From contig CM039182.1 in NCBI GenBank assembly GCA_008360975.2, positions 30,856,566 to 30,920,565 on the forward strand: a stretch of DNA of 64,000 bases, read 5' to 3'. Source of the DNA: Lichenostomus cassidix (Eukaryota > Chordata > Aves > Passeriformes > Meliphagidae). The position numbers and the translations under genes were made by a program. How positions within the stretch are numbered: the first letter of the stretch is position 1; each line of letters opens with the position of its first letter. The notes beneath the pieces were generated by a model. The model saw only the letters and a list, made by a program, of their open reading frames with translations. It made no database searches and had not been told where the DNA came from. Below are positions 1 through 9,524 of the stretch, one piece after another.

Positions 1-1040
1 TCCGCGAGCTGCTCTGAATGATTTTAGCCTGTTGAGAAGGCGTGACAGGCCAGCCCAGAAGGAGGAAGGGGTGGGGGAAGGAGGGAACTCCGTTTAACAA
101 ATAAAAAAGAATTAACTTCATTGCTTTGGTCTCCTTTTATGATGATATTCATTTTACAGACCTAACGCACACTTGTTTAAATTTCGGGTTTAATTTAATC
201 AATACTATCACCCGCAAAGAGGGGAAGAACATTTCCCGGAATACTCCCTTGTATGAATGCTTATTAACTTTTTATCTCCACTTTCTTTATCTGCTGGAGA
301 TGGGGAGGAACTATTAAGACATAGATCAGAAAGCGTAAGAGCAAAACAAGCATTGTGAGCATTACATTTTAGAGGAACACAAAATCGCATTTTGTGGTGT
401 GCCAGGTTAGGTAAAAAGATCGACACGCATTCCTTTCAGCCCCAGAAAGTCTGAGAGACTTTGCCATCCACAGGGGAAGTAGAAGCCTTTAGTGATATAT
501 CTCTTTTTAGGAGAGCCTCGCCGGGTGGGTCTTCCATTCGGATCCATATTTTGTCTGCACTTGTCTGCCCAGAGGAAACGTGCCTTTTTTTTATCTTTTC
601 ATGTTTGTTTGTTCCGATGCTTGCCCTGACTCTTTTGATTTGGGGTCGAAAATCCTTAATTCGCAATGCGCTTTTCCTTTAAAAGCACCGTGCGGGAAAT
701 TATGAAAAAGTCGTTGTAAAAATAGTCGTGGGAGTCTTTACCAGGGAACTCAAGTGAGAGGGAGGAAAAAAAGGACAAATCCATCAGAACAGAAATCACA
801 AAACTCCTGCCAGTGGGCATCCTCCTGCTACTCTGATAATTTCCCCGAAACTGGAAAAGCAGCAGCTTCTGAACTTTGAGAGCGGTGAGCTGATCTTTCC
901 TGAATTCGCCACGGAAACATCTGTAACCCTCCTCCTTTGCATACATTTCCTGGTGGGCAAAGGATTTAAGCAAGCTTACAATTTTGTTTGCATTCGCCTT
1001 ATTGACCACTGCACTTAAGGGTGCAGTACATCAACATAAT
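1..1040. other. Non-coding GC-mixed flank, no gene seen
   Basis: No frame here resembles a known protein, and no splice pair is convincing. The DNA has repeated homeodomain-type TAAT cores and a moderate CpG level, in keeping with the CpG-rich domain that continues to about 9.5 kb. It could be intronic or 5' flanking DNA of a regulator gene outside the window; that is inference only. Confidence 0.5.
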
Positions 1041-1048
1041 ATGCAGGT

Positions 1049-1124
1049 GGGGGGAGCGGGGGGGGGGGGAAGCCAGCAAAGAGAGGTTTTCCAGAAATTA
1101 ATTAAAACTTCCCCCCCCCTCCCC
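1049..1124. repeat. Facing G-run and C-run inverted repeat
   Basis: A G-rich arm (1,049-1,072, including 12 consecutive Gs at 1,058-1,069) faces a C-rich arm (1,108-1,124, nine Cs then T then four Cs). The pattern GGGGAG...GGGGAAG in the left arm is the reverse complement of CTTCCCC...CTCCCC in the right arm. The roughly 35-bp loop contains AATTAATTAAAA. The arms could form a hairpin or G-quadruplex. Confidence 0.75.
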
Positions 1125-1139
1125 ATTTGAAGTTTAATG

Positions 1140-1500
1140 TACGGGAGGAGATAAATGTTCGGTGCCGTTTCTTGAAAACCTGTGGGATCCACTCTCAATA
1201 AAGCTAAAATCTATTAGCATTCTGTATGCATCTGCAGCATAAATTTCATTTGAATTTCAAATTTAATAAACCAGGAGGTTTTTAATCATCCCTGGTTTTA
1301 TTTGTTTGATATTAACATGCTTATTGACCGGGTCTGTTGACCAGTTTGATCATTACAGGACAGCAAAAAGTTAATTAAAACGACCACAGCTCCTTAATCA
1401 TATCATCTGTCTCATCCATGTCGCTCCCTTTATTACAGCCTATGATGGATAGTCTCCCAGATTAATTTCTCTGTTTCTTCGATTTGGACAACAGCTTTTG
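1140..1500. promoter_or_regulatory. Candidate conserved non-coding element
   Basis: This is an AT-rich island inside a CpG-rich domain. It carries a dense set of transcription-factor-like words: TAATTAAAA, several TTAAT/ATTAA cores, a TTTGATATTAAC stretch, GACCACA (Runx-like) and paired TTGACC words. It lacks repeats, long frames and low-complexity runs. That texture is typical of deeply conserved developmental enhancers. I cannot align it to another species here, so conservation is inferred. Confidence 0.4.
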
Positions 1501-2682
1501 GGACCTAATTTACATCCTGGGAACAACTTGCTCAAGTCTACCTAACATCTTGAGTCTACAATGTAGATTAGCAATCTCGGAACTTTAGGCACAACGATAG
1601 CTGTCGCTAACCTTTCGGGAAGGGGGGTGTATTTTCCTTGGAGCAAACTCCGATTCTCCGAGCTGCGACCGGCGAGCGGACAGAGATGGATAGACCCTTG
1701 TACCAGAGGTCCTTGCCTGTCTACAGGCAGCGCTACCGGGGTGTAGAGGCAGATTTCTCTTTGAGGAAACAGAGGTCTGCGCTATTTGAAAATGCATAGC
1801 TGGAAAAATTAAACTGCAGGCTAACCACGCCGTGTGCTGGATGTCCGTGTTAGAGAGGGAAAGCGTTTCACGCCACCCTTGAGCGAATTTAGGGGCACAC
1901 GGGTGGGATCCAGACTCTCCTGTCGCCTTCCTGGCCGTGCGGCTCCGCTCCGCCGTCTGTGAAGCGTCCAGCGAGGAGGAAGCCCCGCGTCCAGCGGCTC
2001 CTAGCTCCGCTCCCGTGGGCACGGGGAAAGCCGCTAGGCAGGGACCTTGTCCTCACCCTACCTGGGCTCCGTGCGCTGGAAAAGGCTGCGTTGCCCCCGT
2101 GTTTGCCCCACCGTCCCGCACCTGCTGCCCTGGGTAGGTGGGGGCCAGGAGGTGTCCCCTTCACCCTCCACCTTCACCTGGAATCTGTCACCTGGAGATT
2201 TACCGAGGGGTGACAACCAATTCTCCAGGCGGACGAGGGCTCGACTTGTTCGGGGAGCGGAGGAAGGGTAATAGGACGTAAATGAGACAAAACGGCCACC
2301 AGTCAGAAAAGACCGCGCTGTGCCTGGCGGTCCCTGAGCAAAGGGGGTGGTTAATGTCTTTCTTGAACCTTTATCTGCACCTCTCCGTCGCCGTGCTTTA
2401 CCTGGGACGTTTCTCTCACTGCCTCACTGGGCACTTTCTCTGAGACCGGAGCTCCCTGTCGGGCACCGGGTGCAGCGCGGCGGGAGCGGACAGCGCGTGT
2501 GCGCCAGTGCCTCCACCTATTGCTATGTAGGTTTTTTATTCCGTCGGTGCAAACGTGTCCCAGGTGCCAGCCAGCCCTGCCGGGGTCCCCGTCCCGCTGC
2601 CCGCCACGCGTTTCCCAGCCTTGAGCGGCCTGGCTGCTCCCTTGCAGCCGGCGGAGGGGATTCATACCGATGTCTTTCGTCG

Positions 2683-2705
2683 TTTATTTATTTATTTATT
2701 TATTT
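2683..2705. repeat. (TTTA)n microsatellite
   Basis: An uninterrupted TTTA tetranucleotide run of about 5-6 units inside the CpG-island cluster. Confidence 0.9.
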
Positions 2706-2726
2706 GTCTGGATCTGAGCTGGGGGG

Positions 2727-2748
2727 AAAAAAAAAAAAAAAAAAAAAA
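2727..2748. repeat. Poly-A run of 22
   Basis: A homopolymer of 22 As follows six Gs. No retroposed body or target-site duplication was recognised upstream, so a SINE or processed-copy tail is not supported. Confidence 0.9.
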
Positions 2749-3119
2749 GCTCGCTGCTGAGCCTCCGAAAGGTCCCTGTAATTAGATTGGCCCAGGAGAA
2801 CACCGTGCACATGCTGGTGTATGCATGCCTGGGGAGGGAGAAGAAGAGGCACGTTCACACCCACTCTGTTTACATCGCCGGTGTGCTCCCAGATCCGATC
2901 TGCATCTCCCCTTTTTTTTCCCGGCCCTCTCTACCCCCCCTCCACCCCCCTCCCGCCCCGCTCTCCCGGTACGTTATCGCTGTGCACGCATCGGCTCCTG
3001 GGCGGTCATGTAAGTACCGGGAGGCGCCGGAGGGGAGAGCGAGCGCCCGGGCTGAGCGCGCCGGCACCGGGCGGGGCAGAGCGCGGAGCCCCCGCCGCCG
3101 GCCCTTCGGTCCTGCCTAG

Positions 3120-3690
3120 AATAGATTTGTTTAAGCTGCTTTCTGTTTTTTTCCCATTATATATCACCTTCTCCCAGGCACCACTTACAGTTAAAAACTA
3201 CTAAATTCTTCTCCTCAGCGGTATTGATTTCTTTTCATTCTGCTCCGTTAGGAGAGGAGGTAATGCTTCCAGATTACCCCGCGTCTCCTCCAGACGGTTG
3301 ACAATTGCAATCGCAGTTTCGGGAAGATAAATGTTACTTTGGGAATTGTGCTTAATTACAAATAATCTAGGAGCTGCTCTGGGTCGGACGCTTTAACCAC
3401 ACGTGTTCAAATCATAGTACAAGCTTTACAAGCGGGTGCCAAGATATAGTAAACGTTTGGAAAATCGGTGTGTAAGACAGGACGTTCCCATTAGACGGGC
3501 TGCCTGAAGCTGGGTCACGCCCCGCAATACATGCTATTTATATACAAACATACAAATATATAAATATATATACACATGGGCACCTGTAGATATGTGCGTG
3601 TATATAAAAGTGTGTGATAGACACTCTCATACGCAAATCCTAAAACAGCCAAAACTGTAGCCTGCAGAGAACACAGAAGAAAAGAAAAGC
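3120..3690. other. Non-coding stretch with AT/TG simple sequence
   Basis: No coding signal. Positions 3,535-3,616 are a degraded (TA)n/(TG)n tract. An E-box-like CACGTG occurs near 3,400. Several pyrimidine-rich acceptor-like sites lie between 3,170 and 3,250, but no exon is convincing. Confidence 0.5.
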
Positions 3691-3699
3691 TTTCTATGC

Positions 3700-3737
3700 G
3701 TGTATGTATGTACGTATGTACGTATGTACGTATGTAT
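3700..3737. repeat. (GTAT/GTAC)n microsatellite
   Basis: A tetranucleotide array mixing GTAT and GTAC units. The alternating GTAC variants give it internal palindromes. Confidence 0.9.
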
Positions 3738-3739
3738 TT

Positions 3740-4554
3740 CTTTGTTCTCCCAAGTGCACAGAAGTGTCAATCTGGGAAAAATAAATAAAAAATTTTACTT
3801 GCTGCAGTTTGTGGCGTGGAAGAACTCCATGTCTTCCGGGAAAGACGTACCTTCGAAGCACTATGCCAGGAAGGTTTTGCCTACGTCCGTTCACACGCTC
3901 AGTGTGCACCATAGCCGTCTCCTGAATGCAGAACTACTGCGATTTGACTTGAGAGACCCTAATATTGATATATTTACTGTTCCTCTTACAATGTAGCTGC
4001 CACCTTTCCCTGTCGTTATTTGCCTATATGGCAGAGCAATTAGGTCACCCCCCTCGCGCCCTTCCCCCCCACCCCAGCAGCCTTATTAACTTCGGGGGAG
4101 GGAGGCAGACGAGCAGCGGGAGGGAGGCAAGGTGGTGAACAGGTTATTCTCTTAACCCGACCTGGCTGCAGGAGCGAGATGAGCAACACTGAACAGATGT
4201 CCCCATTTAAGCCATTCTTTTCCCACATGCCTGCTGGATGCTGCCAGGGCGCAGGAAGCTTGCTGCAGACCTGGCCCATTCCCGGCCATTATGGCCAAGT
4301 TATTCTGGACCAGTGAGCACGAACAAAATGGGCTTCAGATCGCGTGCTTGAGAATAATTCGACTCCGAGCCCTGGAAGAGCCCCCTCCCCCCATTTTTTT
4401 AAGTATTGGGGGGTGGACAGGGACGTGTTTCAGGTCTGATCGTAGCAGAAGAACTTCTCAAAAGCCCCTTCCCCCTCCCTGTCTTCGGCAAATATGGTAT
4501 AATTTACAGAGCAACTTAATAATCCGAGGGCCACCGCAAAAGCCCTTTGCGTTG
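3740..4554. other. Mixed-composition stretch, no gene seen
   Basis: Short frames on both strands have no recognisable homology. Purine/pyrimidine-rich patches occur at about 4,045-4,135 and 4,380-4,410. Confidence 0.5.
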
Positions 4555-5035
4555 TAAACCGCTTCTAATTACCTGCCAGAGCAATTAGCTGACTATCACG
4601 AAGAAATTAGATCGCTCAATGTAGCATAAATAATGCGAATAATTTTGTAAGGAGAATGGAAAGCGAGACCTGGTGTTTCTTTATAAGGAAATAACACCTC
4701 GTACTGTACGAACCCTACATGAACACCTATTAATGTCTAGGCATGCACGGAAATGAATCCGAACATGAACCCTCTGGCTTAGATTCAGCACTTTCTTCAT
4801 TTACATATGCGGGGTGAAAGTCGGCTTCCAGGCGTTTAGATACAGAGCTCTTCCAGATCACAGTAATTAACACATAGCGACTTCAATAGGAAAACCTGTT
4901 TTCCAGATGATTTTTACAATGCGGCTTTATGTCTCATTTGGCAGTTTAAATAGCTGGAGTTGTTTTCTGGCTGCATCTCTGCTATCATCTGTTGAGCATA
5001 TTTTGCCTAGAATATTGACCAAAACTTCCGAACCC
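4555..5035. promoter_or_regulatory. Candidate conserved non-coding element
   Basis: A complex, repeat-free, AT-rich block containing repeated homeodomain-type sites (CTAATTACC, GCAATTAGC, GTAATTAAC), an ATAAATAATGCG stretch and GCAGTTTAAATAG. It sits within the CpG-rich domain and has no sustained reading frame. It resembles vertebrate developmental enhancers in texture. Species alignment, which I cannot do, is the deciding evidence. Confidence 0.4.
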
Positions 5036-5039
5036 AATT

Positions 5040-6060
5040 TTTTTTTAAACATAGATGACTAATATACTGGGCATGCCTAGGGTTTTCGGGAGGTTTTTTT
5101 TTTTCCTCATGTGGTTAGTTCCTCGAGAAAATTTTATGAATCTCATTAGAAGTTTAAGTTTATCCTATTTAACAACTATTTTTTCTTCTTTACGCATTTC
5201 AACTCGAAGGATCACAAGCCTTTACTCCATTCTCACTGCTTCAATATTTGATCTCAAGAGTAAAACGCTTTTTTTTTCCAATTTAATAGGTATTGGACAG
5301 TTTGCAGGGATTTAAACGTACGTGTATAACAATTAGGTTATTAAACAAAAATGTTGGCGAAATATTTGTTCACGCTGCTGGATCTACAGCTGCGGAGTAG
5401 AGGAAGGAGATTGTGCCCACCAACGGCTGGAGTATCGTGTAATGAAAGTGCCTTTACAGATGAATTCAGCTAAAGTGGATTGAATTTGTTTCTGTTGCGT
5501 TTCCCCCCCTGCCCCCGCCCCCGTACTGAGAAAACTGCTAGTCATGAAGCTAAACTCGAAGGTGCCTGATCGTAGTGAAGATCATCCCAGCCCAAACCAC
5601 AGCTGCTCACTCCTCGGAAGCACTCTGGGATTTAGCATAACTCGGTAGGAGTCCTCGGGGCTAAGGATAAACACAATTGATTTGGTTTATTTTTGATAAA
5701 TAGGAGCAGCAGAGTGTACTGTGATTCTTTAAATGCCTCTTCGAAGGGGGGCAAAAGCTGAGTGTATGATCATATCTTTCATAACTTTTCAGAGCTTCCC
5801 TTTCCTCACGGTCGGACACTAACGCAGCAGACGTGAAGTGACTCGTCTGACACCCTTGTCCTCAGGTTGTCCCCGGAAAGTTGGAATTTTCTCTGAACAC
5901 GGTTTCTAAGCTTCTCCAGGTCTGAAGGGGACTGCTCAGCTGTTCCGCAGCTCCCACGTAGCACACTCGGAATGGTACAGCATGTTTAACGATTCTTGCT
6001 CGTCGGCTAATTAGAGAAGGCTTTGAAGCTCCATTACCGGCAACAAAATTATTGCGGTCA
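5040..6060. other. Non-coding stretch, no gene seen
   Basis: Contains T-runs (about 5,094-5,105 and 5,269-5,278) and a C-rich tract near 5,503-5,522. A small frame at 5,055-5,315 is hydrophobic only because of T-richness. Nothing recognisable. Confidence 0.5.
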
Positions 6061-6071
6061 GTTTAGGCCAA

Positions 6072-6160
6072 ATTCTGCGGTCCTTAATGGAGCGAAACTC
6101 CCATTGAAGTCAATGGGACAGAAGTCAATGGGCGTTGTGCTCTATTAAGGAGCACAGAAT
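6072..6160. mobile_element. Palindromic MITE-like ancient amniote repeat
   Basis: Two 40-bp arms (6,072-6,111 and 6,121-6,160) are reverse complements at 32 of 40 positions, around a 9-bp centre. The central words CCATTGAAGTC and GAAGTCAATGGG, and the outer ATTCTG / CAGAAT, match a palindromic interspersed repeat that I know as common in reptile and bird genomes (ends like GGCCAAATTCTG, centre like ATTGACTTCAATGG). Its transposon class is not certain to me; a non-autonomous DNA element is likely given the full-length inverted symmetry. Confidence 0.7.
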
Positions 6161-6219
6161 GTGTCCCTTTGTGATTTAGAGATTAAAAATCGGTATCGGC
6201 AAAATGTGCGTTTAAAACG

Positions 6220-6620
6220 GTCACCCTCCCAAGGCAGGATCCCACCCTCGCCCCGGGGAGGGCCGATCCTATTGCACGGGGCGGGCTGAGCCCCGCGGCT
6301 CCCCAGGAACGATGCCGAGGGCAGGATCAGTGCCGGGGGTTATTAATCATCAACCGGGGCCAGACAAAAGAGCTTTTCCGGCGGTATTGAAAGGAGCAAA
6401 ACTTCGGTCTCCCGGGGGCTTCAGACCCCCGGGGCCGGCGGGACTGCCAGCGCTGTGGGAGGAATTCGGTCCATCCCGCGGCCCCGGTGCTGAGGGGGTG
6501 TCCCTGGCTCGTCCCTTCCCTCCCCCTCCACGGCGCTCTGTCCCCCCGCTCGCCGTGGCTGATGTCCCCAGACACTGACCAAAGAGGTTCTTTTCCCCAG
6601 CGAGACTTTGGATGCCGAGA
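6220..6620. promoter_or_regulatory. CpG island
   Basis: CpG-dense with CCCGGGG and CGGGGC words. Overlapping long frames occur on both strands, which is expected for stop-poor GC-rich DNA. A pyrimidine-rich splice-acceptor-like sequence (TTCTTTTCCCCAG) ends at 6,600. No protein similarity was recognised. Confidence 0.5.
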
Positions 6621-6624
6621 GTCC

Positions 6625-7224
6625 TGCGTGAGGGCACAGGAAGCAGCCACTTCAGAGCCCGCAAGCAGCACATGCACCGTTCGGACACCAGCACAGCAGG
6701 GCTTGGGAAGTCCCGTTCCTAACCCTGACCACCCACTCACTGCTATCGACGTGATCTGACAGCTAAATTCTGAGCTCGGGTTTAAGGCGCAGCTTTGGGC
6801 TAACCCTTGATCTCTGAAATGGAGCTTGGTTGTGCATTATTAAAAATTTCCTTATTATGGGCTCGAAATAGCCCTAGACAAGCGGAAAAGTCCTTTTTAC
6901 AAAACTGAAGGAAATGCTGCAGGTCACTGAAATATGACTATAGTTCAATATCTTTTCTCTTTGAGAGAGAAGAGGGGTGGGATATAGAGATCTTCCTTTC
7001 TTCTTGTATTGCCCCAATGGAAAGTAAAAGCCTTCAGGAAAACTTCACAGCGTTTTTCCCTGAGCGCAGAGGGGCACACGCAGCTGATCCTTTAGGAAGC
7101 TGTGCACAATTAAGACTCATTTTCTTTCTGCTGGAACAGTTAATTGTACAAATGAAAGGTCAGGCATGTGCTTTTCCGATGTTTATTAACCACAATAATG
7201 AGCCCCTTCTATTTTTTCCCCCAG
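6625..7224. other. Non-coding stretch upstream of candidate exons
   Basis: GC falls off after the island. AT-rich words such as ATTATTAAAAATTTCC and TTAATTGTACAAATG are present. No coding feature was recognised. The last 20 bases form the acceptor of the candidate exon that starts at 7,225. Confidence 0.45.
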
Positions 7225-7306
7225 TGCATTATATTGCAATAGAGCGCTACTGCAATGCCGTCTCTCTGGATAAACATCTCCAAAGGCGATGCAGCGGAGC
7301 CGAGAG
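7225..7306 (+). other. Candidate internal exon, unidentified transcript
   Basis: An 82-bp segment bounded by a strong acceptor (TTCTATTTTTTCCCCCAG, ending at 7,224) and a good donor (GAGAG|GTATGT, at 7,306/7,307) on the + strand. Only the third frame is open through it; it reads HYIAIERYC near the start and CSGAER at the end. That frame joins in phase to an open frame of the next candidate exon. I recognise no family, so a long non-coding RNA or 5' UTR exon is as likely as coding sequence. A short segment can have good splice sites by chance. Confidence 0.35.
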
Positions 7307-7319
7307 GTATGTATATGTA

Positions 7320-7560
7320 TGAACGTACATGTATTTCAGAAGGGCGCAGTGGCCGAGGCGAACGCAGACGCGAGGTGTGACAAACGAGGCTCCTCCAGCC
7401 CCGCTGTTCCCGCATACCGGCCAAGGAAAGGCACCATTTTCCCTGGAGCGCTACAGGAGTGCCGCCGGCGAGGCTGGCTGAGCCCAGAGGGAGAGTCCTA
7501 CCTCCCGAGGTTTCTATGCTCCTCCCGGTTTGGGTTACTTTTGTACAGGGAGGGACGAAT
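7320..7560. promoter_or_regulatory. Weak CpG cluster
   Basis: CpG density is raised again between about 7,340 and 7,520 (GGCCGAGGCG, CCGCCGGCGAGG). If the flanking exon calls are right, this lies inside their 388-bp intron. Confidence 0.35.
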
Positions 7561-7694
7561 CCTGCCCTACTTCCCCGAGGATCCAAATCACCTTGGCAAA
7601 TTCTTCCCACTTGCCTCCACATCATAAATCCCCTCCTGAAGAGATAGGCTGGCAACACCTCCATACCCGTGAGAGGTTTTTCTTTCCGTCGCAG

Positions 7695-7816
7695 GATACT
7701 TCTGCTTACATCTTCAAGAATACACCAAGATACCTGCCAAATCCTAGAAAATTCAAAGGGCTCCACTTTTCCATGCCAGCTTGGTACAGTGTGGATTCAC
7801 TGGACTACATATAGAG
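7695..7816 (+). other. Candidate second exon, unidentified transcript
   Basis: A 122-bp segment with a good acceptor (TTTTTCTTTCCGTCGCAG, ending at 7,694) and a usable donor (ATAGAG|GTAACC, at 7,816/7,817). Splicing from 7,306 removes 388 bp and keeps one frame open across both segments (about 68 codons in total). The translated product has no motif I recognise. Coding and non-coding interpretations are both open. Confidence 0.3.
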
Positions 7817-8129
7817 GTAACCTTTGAAACAGAAGTATAATATTTGATATTTTCACCAGCAGGTTCACTTATTTTCCCTATTACTTGGAGAACAGGCAAG
7901 TCACCACTGGGGTTGTGCTTGGGGGAACACAACTAGTCGACAAAGTGTTTTTCTCCCATGAAATTTGATGTTGCCCTACATGCAACTGTCCAGAACATCT
8001 ATCCCGTGTAACATTCTCCTTAACCTCAATCTGCCCACATTCACAATAGATAAATTTTTCGCTCCTGACACGTGTGAGAGGATGGAGGAAAATAACCCCA
8101 CTGCAGCAGTCTAACATGTTATGTTGTGT

Positions 8130-8720
8130 CTGTCCAGGTGACCGGGTCTACTTTGATTTTTTGAGTCATGGTGACCTAAGATACCCAGAAGGTTTCTCAG
8201 AAGGGTCAGTCTCCCTCAGGACCCAAAACGTGGGTCTGTTTCTCTCTGGGTAGCAATCATTGCCCTATTTCTTACAACACTTGTAGGAGGGTGCCCTCTG
8301 TATACCTGGCAACTGTGGAGAGGCAAGTCTGGTTTAAACCAGCAGGAAGCTCTGAATACCTTAAGCTGGCATTCGGATTCAGCATCACTGCCATAACCAA
8401 TGCAACAGGAACATCCATCTGGAAGAGGAAGAGCTCCGCTGGACAAGATGCAGCATGGCCTCTTGAAATGGCCGAAGTGGTGACAGGACTGCATTCCATG
8501 AGCCCAGGTCCAAAGAGAACATGCAGACTGAGACTTAGATCCAGTGGATGCAGAGCAGTGGTGCCTGCACAAGGAGAAGACGTCTTTTCTCCTGGGGTGT
8601 TCAGCTAATTGTCCAGCAACTGCTCTGTAAAAGAGATATGGTAAAAGGCCACAATGATGTCTGGTAGAAAAATTCATTACTCCTCTGAAAGGATGCTCAT
8701 TTTTGTGCAAGTGTAAAATT
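8130..8720. other. GC-intermediate unique block, open on both strands
   Basis: A 105-codon + frame (8,291-8,608) and a 164-codon - frame (8,216-8,710) overlap. Neither resembles a known protein. An acceptor-like CTGTCCAG ends at 8,137 on the + strand. It could be a terminal exon of the transcript suggested by the 7.2-7.8 kb exons, or an unrecognised old repeat. Confidence 0.3.
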
Positions 8721-8999
8721 GTTCTTCAAACACTGAGCAGTCTCAACCGAAGTTTACTGTAGTGGCCTGTTTCATAGAGAGGGGGAAAAAATGGTGATGT
8801 GCAAGTACTGACTTTTGCCACAGTGGCGTAGAAGGTTGTGCCCGGGCTGGAAACAACATTGGGATAAACACTTGGGCCACACTGAGACGGCAGGGACAAA
8901 GCACGGAGAAGCACCCCTACCCCCGTGGGAGGGACTTTTGAGTTCAGGCGCAGAGCCTGGACTTCCCTGACACACCGCAGCCGTGACCTGTCCGACCCT

Positions 9000-9445
9000 C
9001 AGAGCCCCTCTCCCGAGTCACAGAGACGCACACAGGCCACTTGCACCTGTATGTAAAGCGCTGACCCAGCGGCGCGTCCAGAGCGAGCACACTCGTGTGC
9101 CCAACCCCTCCGCCACGACCCGCTGCCTCGGTCCCCCGGGAGGGCATGCGGGCAGCCCGAGCCCCCGGGCGCAGCCCCGGTGCGCTGCCCCGCTCTCGCT
9201 CGCAGCCTCCCCCTCAATCACGGCCGCCCGGCTGACAGGCTGGGAGGGCGCCGCACAAAAGGCGCGGGCGGGCGCGGCCCTCCCCGCCCGGCCCCCGCCC
9301 GCCCCCCGGCCCACCCCTCCGCCCGCGCCCGCCCCGCTCCGCCCCCGCCGCGGGAGAGCCGCCCGCACAGGCGGCAGCCAGCCCGAGCGGCGCAGCGCTG
9401 CCAACGCCGGCAAGCCCAAACCTCGCGCAAGCTGAGCTTGTGCAG
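9000..9445. promoter_or_regulatory. Strong CpG island, candidate promoter
   Basis: The densest CpG island in the window. It has many GC boxes (CCGCCC/GGGCGG types) between about 9,240 and 9,360 and no TATA box. All frames are open for long distances on both strands, a composition effect. Donor-like sites follow on the + strand (TGCAG|GTGGAT at 9,445/9,446; GATAG|GTAATA at 9,517/9,518). It marks the right edge of the CpG-rich domain, because the DNA turns AT-rich within about 80 bp. It is a likely TSS or promoter, direction unknown. Confidence 0.6.
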
Positions 9446-9524
9446 GTGGATGGATAGCAGTAAATCACACGCCTCCTGTGCTCGGGTCTGGCCGCCGAGG
9501 GCTCAGTGTGATGATAGGTAATAG

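Larger units (their letters stand above)
1880..3115. promoter_or_regulatory. CpG-island cluster with pyrimidine tract
   Basis: There are three dense CpG patches (about 1,900-2,250, 2,440-2,660 and 2,950-3,115) with GC boxes, separated by simple repeats. A C/T-only-like tract lies at about 2,905-2,965. A good 5' splice site, CAT|GTAAGT, sits at 3,009/3,010 on the + strand, so part of the island could be a first exon. Long frames run through it on both strands, as is usual in CpG-rich DNA because stop codons are AT-rich; none resembles a known protein. The direction of any transcription is unknown. Confidence 0.55.

Noticed and set aside
2727..2748. Poly-A run as the tail of a retroposed gene or SINE
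   Set aside because: No body sequence or flanking target-site duplication could be found.
1585..3204. Several 60-145-codon frames in the left CpG-island cluster
   Set aside because: Same composition effect, with frames on both strands overlapping and no recognisable motif.
7225..7306. AIERY word reminiscent of a G-protein-coupled-receptor TM3 end
   Set aside because: Only five residues match, and no transmembrane helix precedes or follows; treated as coincidence.
8983..9521. Overlapping 70-150-codon frames on both strands in the CpG island
   Set aside because: All frames are open because GC-rich DNA lacks stop codons; Ala/Arg/Pro/Gly-rich products with no domain.
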